A stretch of DNA of 64,000 nt from Beroe forskalii (lineage: Eukaryota > Ctenophora > Nuda > Beroida > Beroidae). The first letter of the stretch is position 1. Each line of letters starts with the position of its first letter. The stretch lies in NCBI GenBank assembly GCA_011033025.1, contig WFMF01000472.1, positions 62,001-126,000 of the forward strand, in the 5' to 3' direction. Under the pieces are notes generated by a model that saw only the letters and a list, made by a program, of their open reading frames with translations, was not told the DNA's origin and did not search any database. A program made the position numbers and the translations under genes. This document shows, one piece after another, positions 1-11,637 of the stretch.

Positions 1-196
1 ATAGGTTAATGAGTATGAAGATATCAGTGACTGCCATACATGGATTGTATAGAGAATTGTACTCAAAGCAACAAATGTTTTGACCTTATCAGTTGTCAGA
101 TGAATTAACTTGAATCAAGTAGGAGCTTGAATAGGCTCGTTTAATGAGTAAAATATTTTTCAGGCTCACTCGAACCATTGTTTCAAACTATTGCCA

Positions 197-345
197 TGCT
201 ATATAGGGGAGGGGGTAAGGCAAACTTTGGCAAACTATGGCAAACTTTGGCAAACACTTTTTTTGGCAAACTCCAAAAAAAGTGGAAGCATTTGCCAAAG
301 TTTGCCAAAGTTTGCCAAAGTTTGCCAAAAATAAAACACCTTTTT
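197..345. repeat. Hairpin element built of TTTGGCAAAC iterations (copy 1)
   Basis: Left half iterates TTTGGCAAAC and right half iterates its complement GTTTGCCAAAG, so the whole unit folds on itself. The centre has two nested inverted blocks around CACTTTTTTT and AAAAAAAGTG. The left end is preceded by TATATAGGGG and a G-run. A second copy lies at 3898-4050 with the G-run on its opposite end. The open frames across it are by-products of the 10-bp iteration, not genes. Confidence 0.85.
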
Positions 346-454
346 AGCCACTTTGGCAACACTTTAGGTACCCATAATATGCTTTTCAAAGATGCTAAAT
401 CGATTCCGAAGGTCTGTTTCACATTTTGACGTTGTCCTGAAGCTGTAGCAGAGA

Positions 455-1362
455 CTACATCCTCTGATCAATATCAGAGACGTTCTCCTCTGACTCTTCA
501 GTAGTTCTGTAGCGCTGCAGGTGCTCTCTGCTGCAGATCTCCCCGTTCTTCAAGTAGTGGTACTGCTGAGGTTCCGTCCGTACCTTCTCCTTCAGCGCTG
601 CCACAAGCTTCCTCCTCTCCCTCGCGTCAGCTGGAGTCCTGTCAGGACTGATGAAGACCTTGCTGAATCTCTCAGAGTTCTTTAGCTTACTTGAATTCCG
701 GAGGACTGAGTGAGCTGATGTCCGATCAGTGAAACAAACTCGGACGGGTCTGCTGATGTCAGGTCTTTTCTCCCAATTCGACTGCATGAAGTACCAGACC
801 TGCTGGTGTCATGTGAGGGAGCAATTTCTTCCAACATTTTTCCAACACTCTCGTGAAGCACGTTCTCCCCAACTTCTTCTGGCATCCCAAACATAACAAC
901 GCACCTTTCACGCTCCTCACTCTTGACTGCTGTCTTGATCGCATCTTCTAGCTTCTGTGTTGTGATACTGTCTGATCGGATTCCTTTCTTTACCGCATCA
1001 CTGTAGCTCTTAATTTCTGTTTTGGCGGTCTCGGTGACTGCCTTGACAGTTTCTCCTCTGTTCACTTCTTGCATCTCCATGATCCTTTTCTGGTTAACAA
1101 TCTGGTCTGCTTGAAGATTGTTAATTGAGCACGCTGCTGACTTCAAAACTGTTGTACTCCTCTCCATCATACTGATCAGCTCACAAACAACTTTCACCAT
1201 AGCATATGCATCTTTTTCGGCATGTTTCATTAGTGAACCACTCAAATCTGACTTTGCTCTGCAGCCACCAAGACCCATAACAGCACTCACAACAGATTCA
1301 ATTTCCTGCTTCATTTCATACAGGTCACTGATTTTAAAGTCCGCCATGATTGTATTCCTCAT
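455..1362 (-). pseudogene. Decayed non-LTR retrotransposon ORF1-like protein, frameshifted
   Basis: Two overlapping minus-strand frames (1362-682, then 787-455) together form one ORF1-like protein of about 300 residues. The first frame has a helical, probably coiled-coil N-terminal part (residues about 1-130), then an RRM-like start (RCVVMFGMPEEVGENVL). The second frame carries the C-terminal part (RPVRVCFTDRTSAHSVL, then a basic KVFISPDRTPADARERRK stretch). This order is typical of LINE ORF1 RNA-binding proteins. The frame changes around 770-790, after CSRIG, so it cannot make one product without a frameshift. No reverse transcriptase follows downstream on this strand. The family call rests on motif recognition only. 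Confidence 0.65.
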
Positions 1363-1450
1363 GTAAGAATGTAAATGATCGTGTATTTTCTACAACACAC
1401 TCTTAGAATCAAATCACTGATAAGCGAGAGCTGCTAATTCAACGCAAACG

Positions 1451-1531
1451 AGAAATGATAAGATTGCAACTGGAGAAATGATAAGATTGCAACTGGAGAA
1501 ATGATAAGATTGCAACTGATAAGATTGCAAC
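1451..1531. repeat. Short tandem repeat, 23-bp unit
   Basis: GAGAAATGATAAGATTGCAA with CTG is repeated three times in direct succession, followed by a partial fourth copy (TGATAAGATTGCAAC). No coding potential is seen. Confidence 0.85.
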
Positions 1532-1540
1532 CCATTTATA

Positions 1541-1800
1541 CTTAGTAAATTGCATCTAAAGACCCAAATACCGATCTTATTTGATGATACAGGTCATTAT
1601 CGTGTCATATAATGACGTTCAAGAGAATTTGAAACTGTATAGTTCAAGTCAAAAAAGTTTCCTTTGACCTAGATTTACTGGCCTTTAATTTGACCGGCCC
1701 CACTTTAACCGGCCTTTTTTTTAACCGGCCCTTTGGACAAAAATCTCAATGTCGTTTTTGTCCTCAAGGGCCGGTTAAATAAAGGCCAATAAGGTATATC
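1541..1800. mobile_element. Truncated copy of the AACCGGCC TIR element
   Basis: Shares its interior and right end with the longer element at 8215-8648: a stretch related to TGATACAGGTCATTATCGTG, then repeated TTTAACCGGCC blocks, TTTGGACAAAAATC, and the terminal GGCCAATAAGGTAT. The left terminal repeat is missing. No ORF; a non-autonomous DNA element is the likely identity. Confidence 0.7.
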
Positions 1801-2002
1801 ATTACCTCTTACTTCAAGTTTTATGCATTAAAGTACTAAGTAGTCCGATCAAACCGTTGTATGAAGCCCTAAAGCCGAAGCATCCACGCTACATAAGTCT
1901 GTTACTGTAGCATAAAATCAATAGTAAGGCCCAAACGTGACCTTTGGCCAGTTTCAATGAATTCCTACAAAATAACCTGACATGTTGAGAATGCACTAAT
2001 TG

Positions 2003-3228
2003 CCTAGTGAACTGTGAAGGCTGAGTGGAGGCTGTGTGGAGCATAGTGGAGGCTTTGTAGAGCCTAGTAGAAGCTGTGTGGAGCCTAGTGGTCCAGTAGG
2101 CTCCACTCAGCCAACACTAGGCTCCACTCAGCCTTCACTAGTAGTAAGGCCTGAGTGGAGCCCAGTAGAGGCTGAGTGGAGCCTAGTGGAGCCTAATGGC
2201 TCTGCAAAGCCTCCACTAGGCTCCAGACAGTCTGTGTGGAGGTTGAGTGGAGCCTAGTAGCGGCTGATTGGAGCCTGAGTGGAGGCTGTGTGGAGTCTAG
2301 TGGACTGTGGAGGCTGAGTGATGCCTAGTGGAGGCTAGATGGAGGCAGAGTGGATCCTAGTGGAGGCTGCGTGGAGCTTAGTGGAGGCTGTGTGGAGCCT
2401 AGTGGAGGCTGAGTGGTGCCTAGTCGAGGTTGTGTAGAGCCTAATGGAGGCTGTGTTGAGCCTATTGGAAGCTTTGTAGAGCCTGGTGGTCAACTTGGCT
2501 CCACTCAGCCTCCACTAGCCTCCAATCAGCCTCCACTAGGCTCCATTCAATCTCCACAAGGCTACACTTAGCCTCTACTGGGCTCCATTCAGCCTCCATT
2601 AGGCTCCAATCACTCTCCACTAGGCTCCACTCAGCCTCCACTTAGTAGTATTGGAGGCTGTGTGGAGCTTAGTGGAGGCTGACTGGAGCCTAGTAGAAGC
2701 TGAGTGGAGCCTTGTGGAGACTGAGTGGAGCCTAGTGGAGGCTAGTGGAGGCGGAGCGGAGGCTGAGTGGAGCCTAGTGGAGACTGAGTGGAGCATAGTC
2801 GATGTTAGTGGAGGCAGGCTGGAGCCTCTTGGAGGCTGTGTGGAGCATAGTGGAGGCGGACTGGAGCCTAGTGGAGGCTGAGTGGAGCCTAGTGGAGGCT
2901 GAGTGGAGCATAGTGGCGGCTGAGTGGAGCCTAGTGGAGGCTGAGTGGAGCCTAGTGGAGGCTGAGTGGAGCCTAGTGGAGGCTGTCTGGAGTCTAGTGG
3001 AGGCTGTCTGGAGCCTAGTGGAGGCTGTCTGGATCCTAGTGGAGGCTGTGTGGAGCATAGTGTAGGCGGAGTGGAGCCTAGTCGAGGCTGAGTGAAACCT
3101 AGTGGAGGCTTAGTGAAGCCTAGTGGAAGCTGAGTAGAGCCTAGTGGAGGCTGAGTGGAGCCTAGTGGAGGCTGGCTGGCGCCTAGTGGTGGCTGAGTGG
3201 TGCCTAGTGGAGGATAGTTGGAGCTGTC
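2003..3228. repeat. 21-bp minisatellite with strand-switched blocks
   Basis: About 1.2 kb built from degenerate units close to GGCTGAGTGGAGCCTAGTGGA. Blocks at about 2095-2135, 2205-2235 and 2490-2640 are in the reverse orientation (CTCCACTCAGCCTCCACTAG), so the array also forms large inverted repeats. Because the unit is a multiple of three, long open frames appear on both strands (WSLVEAE repeats on plus, TRLHSAS repeats on minus). There is no start context, splice signal or unique domain, so I do not call a gene. Confidence 0.9.
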
Positions 3229-3316
3229 TCAGTCTGAAAGTTTGAATCTATAAATTGTTTTTCAAACTACTATATAGTAAATTAGTGCACATTTTACCAG
3301 TTTCCGCTAATTGATT

Positions 3317-3550
3317 TAGGCTCCAGTCAGCATCCGAATAGTCTCCACTAGCCTCCATTAGGCTCCATAAGTCCATATTAAAGCTTTAGCCTCCACGAAA
3401 ATGTTATGTTTCAGTTTCCGTGGGGGCTAATGGAGGCTGATTCTTCAGTGGAAGTTAAACCGAAATTTTAGCCTCCATAGAGGTTGAGTGGAGGCAAATT
3501 TTTGAAATTAACCTACATTCAGCTTCCAGCCCCATGGATGCTAATGCAGG
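3317..3550. repeat. Degenerate outskirts of the 21-bp minisatellite
   Basis: Scattered, diverged GGCTCCA, CCTCCACTAG and TAATGGAGGCTGA units separated by AT-rich sequence, in both orientations. Probably an old, decayed margin of the neighbouring array. Confidence 0.6.
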
Positions 3551-3897
3551 CTAATTTTGGTCATTTTCCTGTGGTACCATTTTGCCAAAGACACGTTATC
3601 TGATGAACTGGTAAATGATAAGTAGATAGTACATACATGGATCCATGCCTAGGAATTATAAACATCTCTTTTCTCGAACCAAAAGGTTCTTGAAATTTCT
3701 AACCCTGGTCCTTCAGCCTTAGGATACCTTTTGGTAAACAGTATGGTGCTTGGAGAGGGAAGGTCCAGGTGTAAAGCCTCGAAGGGGAAGGTCTGAATGA
3801 AAATTAAGCATTGGATATCAGTTCAGCTCCTTTGAAAACCATTATGCACACGTCCTGTATGCACTGTGGACAAGAAATCAGAAATTACAAAATTTTT

Positions 3898-4050
3898 TGG
3901 GTATTTTTGGCAAACTTTGGCAAATTTTGGCAAACTTTGGCAAACTATGGCAAACTTTGGCAAACACTTTTTTTGGCAAACTCCAAAAAAAGTGGAAGCG
4001 TTTGCCAAAGTTTGCCAAAGTTTGCCTTACCCCCCCCCCCCACTATATAA
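3898..4050. repeat. Hairpin element built of TTTGGCAAAC iterations (copy 2)
   Basis: Same arms and the same central CACTTTTTTT / AAAAAAAGTG arrangement as the copy at 197-345. Here the flanking homopolymer lies on the right as a C-run followed by ACTATATAACAG, whereas in copy 1 it lies on the left as a G-run. The core is thus in the same orientation in both copies while the G-run/TATATA end is inverted. Confidence 0.85.
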
Positions 4051-4719
4051 CAGTTCCTGTTATATAGAAGAATAATTCCTCCAAAGTTATACGTCAGGTT
4101 ATTATTGTTATTAATCGGGTGGGAGGAGAGGGGCGTAAAAATCAAGAAATTAAAAAAAACAAAAAAAAAAAAAAAAAAACTGACAAAATAAGACAAAATA
4201 ATAAGACGAGTTGATAATTGATAAGTTGATAGCAATTCACAATTAAACCTTGATACAAATGTGACAAACAAGTTGCTATAATAGTACGATGAGATTAAAT
4301 CAATTCACCACATCAAATCATGTAATTTAATCGACATTTGCTCACATAATTACACCAACTCCGAACCCAGGAACCCATTCCTGGTCTAAACTTCAGACTA
4401 CAACAGGTCAGATACCGTAACTCACCTCACACGGCTCGGACGTTACGAGCACAGTTCTCAAAGTGAGAATGTATTGATTTATTATACCTGTCACGACATA
4501 AGGATGCAGAACGAAACCCTTCAACAATCACAAAGATCATGGAAACCACTCATCTATACAACATGTAACATGGTGCTAAACCCCGCTATATAACAGTCCC
4601 TGTGATGATCATCGTGAAATTATATACAATGGCACAGATTAATAGCAGCACAACAATAATTAATAACAACACAAAACCTCTCGTTGAGGAGCTATACCTA
4701 CACATCACCATCTGCAATT

Positions 4720-4965
4720 GTAAGCTATTCACAGAGGCAACAAACTTTCAATGCTCAGATAAAAGCGTGTAGCAATATACAACACACTGAGGTCTGGTGT
4801 GAGCTATTCAGGGGCAACAAACTTTCAATAAAAACTCAGAGAAGGGCGTATGAAAAACTATAGAGGCTGTAAGCTATATTCAACAAAAGCAACAAAACTT
4901 CAGATATACAAACTCAGAGAAAAGCGTGTGTACCCCAATATATTGCACACTATAGAGGCCAGAGC
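4720..4965. repeat. Degenerate tandem repeat of about 90 bp
   Basis: Three imperfect copies of a unit containing GTAAGCTATTCA, GGCAACAAACTTTCAA, ACTCAGA and AAAGCGTGT can be followed by eye. The rest of 4051-6220 shows no supported gene; it contains a poly-A run at about 4150-4180 and small G-rich stretches around 5085-5300. Confidence 0.55.
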
Positions 4966-6223
4966 GTAAGGAACACTTCAGCTCCAGCAACAGGTGATTG
5001 TAATTATGTAATTTCGTGTGGTGTCACGTGGGCCAAGAATATCCACACACATATATACACAGCGGCCCCTCTACAAACCAAGTGTATAACAGTGGCGGTA
5101 GGGGTGTTGCAGCGAGCGATCCAGGTGTCAATATGGCTACGACGTCAAATGTTTCTATGATCTGTATCAATTATTGTACATGCAGCAGGAATACAAACGG
5201 TACAAAAGCAGAAATGAGGATAGATTCTCCATACGATAGAAATGAGGAATGGGGAGGGTGTGATGAGCCAATAGAAATGAGGAATGGGGGAGGAGTGAGG
5301 ATGTGAGGAGCTGATAAGGTAGGGAGGGAAACGAGCGCAGAGTGACAAGGAGCCCGGGGGCTGCAGGGACAGGGACAGTGGGATCATAACCCCCACCATT
5401 GTAACCTCTGTGATATGATCCCCGAACCAATGACCAGGTGATAGTCGTCATCCCATTATATCAGCCATCATGCCAGGGATCATTGCTCTGATGATTGGGA
5501 GAAGGTGTGGCAGAGGAAGCGGTTTGATTGTATAGCATCCAGGGATCATTGGTGTAGACCAGCACTACTGACTGGAAGTTGTTAGACGCGTTATATAAAC
5601 TTGGTGTGTACCCGTCCTACGGACGGTATAGGATGGAAGGCGCATAAGCTAGCGACCACAAGTCCATTTGACAGTAGTTTATTAACCCTGTGAGCTTGAA
5701 GTTAAAATCACTTTTGAACGATGATTACGTAGGAGGGGATTATTAAAAATTGTAAACTTCATTTGTTCATTTTTCGCGAAGAAAAGGGCGAGTTCTCCAA
5801 CGCTCCTCAGGGTGTCTCATTTAACATTTCGATGCGTCTTATCAGCTCAGTGTTTATTGACAATGCTACCACTGCAACAATGTATTTGCAATTCTCTGCA
5901 TTTTAGGACGTAGGTAAAAGGATACAAGTACGATGAACAATGGGACATGACTACATAGATGAGTTGATATGCGCTTGCAGCAGCTCAGTCAGAAGGATAA
6001 GAAGCTAAGACCGCTGTGAAACACCTCGGGGATTTCAAGGATTTTGATCTGTGATGTCGTGTTTGCTTTGAAAGTAGGAGGTTAATAAGTTAATACCTCA
6101 ACAAAGGCCAGAAAGGACATCGGTTGGCGAAAGCGAACAAGGACATACTGTTTGTGTGGTTGGAGGCTTAGGTGTACGGATTGTGTTCAACGATAATGCC
6201 GCTGCTGGAGGACACGGTTAAGG

Positions 6224-6586
6224 ATGCGGAATGCGGATTGTGTTGAGGAGCTGAAGAACAAGAAGATAAGTGATCTGCAGACTAAGAACATTGATTTACA
6301 GAATCAACTGATCCAGTCGAAGGATCAGCTAGTCGTGAAGCTCCAAGAAGCTGTGAAGGGAGAAGTTAAGACTGCAAGGAATGAAAAGAAGACGTTTGCA
6401 TCAGTCTGCTCATCTGTTCTTCAGAAGGATTTGAAGTCTCAGACGAAAGAAGTCAAGAGTGCTGCCAGCGTGTTCAGTGCGAGAAAGATGAAGCAAGTTG
6501 TTGAGAAGGAAGAGAGAGTGAAGAAGAAATCTCATCCTGTACTGGGTACCAGACGAGGAACAGCTGCTGGAGACTCGTTTCAGTAG
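6224..6586 (+). pseudogene. Coiled-coil ORF fragment, probably a LINE ORF1 remnant
   Basis: A 120-codon frame rich in K, E and Q with heptad-like spacing (ISDLQTKNIDLQNQLIQSKD), then a basic stretch (KMKQVVEKEERVKKKSH). The order (helix, a KTFASVCSSV segment, then EERVKK) parallels the minus-strand ORF1-like relic at 455-1362 (KSYSDAVKKG, then EERERCVV), suggesting another decayed ORF1. The similarity ends soon after EERVKKK, consistent with a frameshift. No promoter, splice signals or downstream reverse transcriptase are visible. Confidence 0.45.
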
Positions 6587-6589
6587 GGT

Positions 6590-8214
6590 GCAAGATTATG
6601 ATAAACTTATATATATATAGCTTGTGAAGCTATTTTAATCCATCAAATGGAGGGTCAAACGTTATACAGGTTTTTGCAAATTACTTCTTTCACTTCAAAA
6701 GAATACATAGGGCCGTTCAACCATTCATACTCCCAAAGAACAGTGTAATCACGACGAAAACTAAAGGCTTAGACACAGCTAAAACTATTGAGGGAAGGAG
6801 AGAAGATTGTGAGTTATCAAATGATATAAATCATCGTAGTATATTGATATTAGAGGATATAAGGTGTTTATTTTAGTTCAGATAGGCAGGATCAGTGAGC
6901 TGTTGTAAGGATTCATGGTAATCTAGATTTCTGGAGAGCAGAATACCTATTATATCAAGTTATGGATCAAAATATGAAGTGTGCGGGGAATGATTGAAAC
7001 AAGACCAAGAATTGTGCTTGCTTTTCAGTCTGCAACCAAAAGTCACTTCCACCGGGCTGTATTCTTCATACGTAGCCGTTGGTAGATTCAAACTGCCTTA
7101 TTGCTTTATATTGGCAGGCAATACAACAAACCTACTATGAGTAGCAACGTGTCAACGTATATGTCAAAACTATACAATGTGCAGCAGACCGAACGACACC
7201 AATTACTCAGAAACAAACACTACGCGCTGTTTTTGAAAACAGAAAGAAAGTTGCCCTCAAAACGCTGATGTATATTGTTCATGGAATAATATATAGCTAG
7301 CTATAACAAGAAAATGCTCAACAAAAGAGCTTAACGCACTATCTTTAGTCTCGGGCCCATATATAACAATAATAACCTATTGAGTTTTGTGTACACCCCA
7401 AGAAATTATATATCAATATAATTATAGTTGTCAAGTGCCCATCATCCAATCAAATGATTTAAAGACTTTAAAGATTTGAAGCAGCTACCAAAATCTCAAA
7501 CTGTCACTCATAAATCATAATAGGGTAACGCAAAAATATATAACTATTGTGCCATTGTATATTAGGGTGAATAGCAAAATATCAAAATGATCACGATGAT
7601 TTTTGAAGAAGGTTGGATACGGTCTTTGGTCGATCTCGGACTTAGGAACTAGGTAGTCTCTTATCATGAAAAATAGAGAATAGATTTCGAGTATTGAAAA
7701 ATCCATAGTCAGCAAAGAATTTCAACCAATAATGAAATGGAAGGCTTCGAGCTTTAACTAGTAAAGGATTCTGATGGAAATTTATCGAAAATAACGAAGA
7801 AAACGAGAAAAATGAAAAATACATCGGACATCGGTCTTCGAGCTCATTTCACGCTGACTGGAGAGGGAAGTAACTCTGTAATGATCACATGTTGTAAGGC
7901 GGGAGAGGCAACATAGAACTACGTGTACTAGCTCAATTAGGAGAGAAGCTTACCAAGAAACTAAGAAACCGAACCACTGGACCACTCGTTCAGAACATCT
8001 CAAGATGTAACACTTAATAAACCAACATTATAATGTATCAGGGAGTAAACTATTACAATTTAAAAGTTTAAATAGCAATAAAGGGTTTAAAACGGCATTA
8101 AAATAGGAACGAAATGTATAAATAACTGGTAAAATTCCCCTGTTTTGTTTAATTTTTCCCTTTTATGCCTTTTTGTCTTACAAAAAGCATTTAAGAGGGT
8201 TGGCAGATACCTTA
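6590..8214. other. No gene recognised
   Basis: AT-rich sequence. Short open frames such as minus 7824-7642 are Phe/Ser-rich low-complexity translations without recognisable domains or splice sites. Confidence 0.6.
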
Positions 8215-8648
8215 TTGGCCTTTAATTAGCCGGCCTTTTTTTAACCGGCCCTTTTTTTAACCGGCCCTATGGACAAAAATCGAATCATTTTTGAACCATT
8301 TTAACCGGCCCCTTGGACAAAATTTTTTGAGGTAGTTGCCAAAACAAGAAAATTTTGCTCAAAAATAGTCACAAAAACCAACTAACACTAAGTAAATTGT
8401 ATCAAAAAATTCAAATACTGGTCTAATATCATGATTTCGGTCATTATCTGTGTTATATTATGACAGTCAAACGAATTTGCTAGTACATAAGCCAAGTAAC
8501 AAAAGTTTCATCTGACCTCAATCAACTGGCCTTTAATTTAATCGGCCCCATTTTAACCGGCCATTTTTTTAACCGGCCCTTTGGACAAAAATCTCAGAGT
8601 CGTTTTTGTCCTTAAGGGCCGGTTAAATAAGGGCCAATAAGGTATCAT
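8215..8648. mobile_element. Non-autonomous TIR element with AACCGGCC arrays
   Basis: Ends are inverted: ATACCTTATTGGCCTTTAAT on the left and GGCCAATAAGGTAT on the right. Both ends carry sub-terminal iterations of TTTAACCGGCC and GGACAAAAATC. The interior has no ORF. A left-truncated copy sits at 1541-1800. Confidence 0.75.
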
Positions 8649-8989
8649 GGTTTGGGATGGTGAGAAATTGGATATGTATAGATCAGGTCCAGGTTCACAA
8701 TACAACTACAGTAATGTCTGGAAAGTGTCCGGATTTCCCCTTTATAATATCAGTCGCAAAAATGTCCCCGCTGTCCGGCGCCCGTCCTCCCAACGTAACC
8801 AGAAGTCCTGAATTTCTTAAATTTGAGACTGCAGTTGGGAGTCGAAATTATGAAAATTTTATCGGCTGACTAGGCCAACAATGATAAATTCTAAATGAAA
8901 GGGCTGTTGAAGATTCGTGTCTTGAGTGAGTTAGGCTATGGATTGAAGAAAAATTCTTCGCTTCTGTAATAAGTTTACTGCCAAACTGC

Positions 8990-9090
8990 AAATAACCATT
9001 CGACTGTATCAGAATTTCCATTCTATGCCCTAGAGCATGACTACCAAGTTTCAAGGGTTTCATCAAATACTGAAAGAGGAGATAAAGTGA
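8990..9090. repeat. Fragment of the CAAGTTTCAAGGGTTT foldback family
   Basis: Contains TATGCCCTAGAGCATGACTA and CAAGTTTCAAGGGTTTCAT, matching the middle of the copies at 9709-10095 and 36811-39671. Confidence 0.6.
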
Positions 9091-9708
9091 ATTAAAGCAA
9101 AAATAAAAATCTTGTCAGCAAACTTCAGTATCCCTCTAAAGTTGATTTTCATAAGAATCGTGTTCACTGTTATTACATTCCTTCTCCTCAATCAGATACA
9201 AAAATATATATCGACTATCGAGATTCGGCCTCGGATCCTGCAGCACCCAAACCATCAACTGAACAGCCATTGAACCTTCTTATTCGCTGTTTCTAGCAAT
9301 GTTATCACATATTATTAGCAATGGAAAGACACCAAATATGGTTAGAAATAATAATCTATAACAGATGCTATAACGTTACTAATGTTTATGATTAAAATCG
9401 CTATGCTATGCTAATGGACAGAGGTTCAAGCTTTCTTTTCAAGACCAACATAATATTGGAAAAACTAGCATATTCCATGCAGTCCAGAGGCCTTGGTAAC
9501 AATGTAACAAGTAACATTGTAATAAGGTTCGTCAATGTGGTTCAAGACAATTTGATTTGAACCAAATGCATACAATATGGACAATTTCTAACAATAATGC
9601 AAATAATCTAACCAGGGATTACTAAGACGACTAGTTTTCAGGAACATTTCATTCTGTCATAAAAAAGCGAAATTTCAGAATTATATACATGGCTTTTACC
9701 TAGAAATT

Positions 9709-10095
9709 AAGGGGGGCGGGTTTTTTCAAAGTTAGCTCCTGTCCCAAAAATGGTCAAAAATGACGATTTTCAAATTTCAAAAATTCATATTTTCACTTCT
9801 GAAGTTCTGAGGCCTAAATCAAAAATCGCCTCGCATGAAAGTTTTGTTTTATGCCCTAGAACAGTACTACCAAGTTTCAAGGGTTTTCCTCAAAAGCTGT
9901 AGGAGGAGATAGATTTTAAAGTCGATTTTCGGCCCGCACGGTAATTACAGGCGAAATAGCGATTTGAAAAATTCATAACTTCGGCTAGGAACAATATTTT
10001 TGATGCGGTAAAAACCTACTGGTAGCTGGCATTCAGCTCTATCAGAAACAAAAAAAAAACCGAAAATCGACCTCAGACACCCCGGCCCCCTTAAC
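9709..10095. mobile_element. Foldback/MITE copy ending GATCGACCTCAGACA-like
   Basis: Begins with a G-run (GGGGGGCGGG) and ends CGACCTCAGACACCCCGGCC. The middle contains TATGCCCTAGAACAGTACTA followed by CAAGTTTCAAGGGTTTTCCT. This is the intact counterpart of the place where the 37193-39462 element inserted in the related copy, so it serves as an empty-site reference. Confidence 0.75.
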
Positions 10096-10273
10096 TGGAG
10101 ATCAATGAGTATTGATTGTATTCCAGCCAATGAACACTGATTGGATTCTAATCAATGAGCGTTGATTGGATTCCAATCAATGAGCGTTAATTATATTCCA
10201 ATCGATAAACACTGGTCTTGAATTCCAATTACTAACTTAAATGTCAGCGAATTTATTATATTTTGTTACTCAC

Positions 10274-11637
10274 ATCTATTTGTTCACTCAGATCTGCGAT
10301 GGTCTTTTTACACTGAGAAGAAAAATATCATCGAACGCATATCATAGTAGCATAAATAGTAGGTATAAAGCAGTACTTTTTAGGTAAGAAAAATTGAAAT
10401 GGGTTTTGCGTCTCAATAGCAACAGATCTAATTCGAAACAGTTCGAAATTTAATTCACTTTCAAATGCAATATCATCAATCTCTACATACATTCGTCATT
10501 TGAGATTCGTGGTAATCTCTAGACTCGTAACCATTCTGAAAATTAGAATCCATGAAGATTATGCCTTTTAAATAGATGACTTATCTAAAATCGAGGGAAT
10601 GGGGATTTGAATTTATTAGAAAGGACAGAATATATGTCAGAAAAACGATGATAGATGCATGCAATAATATGTTGAACAGCTATAGTGACTTTGCGACAGA
10701 AAGGTATTGGGTTACTGTTACAGGGGGCTTGAAACGTATGGGTACTGATAACTACGACACACTGCTGGGTAAAGTGTGTGAGACCATTCCTCTTGATATG
10801 TAATGTTTAAGTGTGCAGGGCAATGCAGTCATGTTATTAACTTCACGATTTTCATCCTCAGTGGTTTGTCAATTGCCACCCCTTTTTGGCAGTGGCCGAT
10901 GTGCTGTCCGGCGTCTTAACAGAAGTTTAAGAAAATAGAATGTCTAGAGTTGCCATCCAATGACCGGCTTGAAAAACAAAGACAGGTGGCTTCGACACGA
11001 CGTATCATTCTGCGCTGTAACTGCATAATTGTATTTCATAAATAGCATATTATATAGGACTCGTTTGATGACGAAATTAAGTAATTGTTATAGTCCTTTA
11101 GCGTAGAAAACCGTCAGCAAAGTTGTTATAGTAACAAAGCTAATTATGGCCGGAAAATATATTAAATTATGACAATTAGTCGATCTCACTTTGATTAATT
11201 GAAGCAGTTCCCTCCCAGTAACAAAAAAGGGCCCCTGATGCAATATTGAGTCGACTGTCGATAGATACCATCCCGATGTATCAATGAAATCCCTGATGTT
11301 TCCATGGAATCTCCGATGTTTCCATAGAACCCTTGAAAGATCTGCGACCAACAAAAGTAATGGAAAATCTGATAAATGGTGCCATACTGCTACCCGGTGA
11401 GAGAACAAGATTGGCTATCATCACTAACAACCCAATATGGCCTGATAAGCCCAACTTGCAACCCTGCCTCTTCGAGACTGATGGGGTAAAGAACAAACCA
11501 CTAGACATAGTTTGCGGTGGAAGTCGGTACTACACTATAAATTGTTAAATTACACATGCAAAAAGTAGTAGAAATCTCACCGTGTCAATGAATAGTTCAG
11601 TGACCTCCGTATCTCCTCTCGAAACACTCTTTCTGAC
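10274..11637 (-). CDS. Last two recognised exons of the minus-strand gene
   Basis: 11637-11581 (19 codons, VRKSVSRGDTEVTELFIDT) and 10312-10274 (13 codons, CKKTIADLSEQID), both phase 0 at both ends, with acceptors TTTCAG and TTCTCAG and donors GTGAGA and GTGAGT. They follow exon 25508-25458 in frame, across an intron that contains all of ZFYVE26. They could instead belong to a separate coiled-coil gene; phase 0 is common, so the join is weaker than the others. The remaining sequence 10313-11580 shows no further gene. Confidence 0.65.

Noticed and set aside
2651..3065. Long repetitive open frames WSLVEAE (plus) and TRLHSAS (minus)
   Set aside because: They are translations of a 21-bp minisatellite, open on both strands, with no start context or splice signals.
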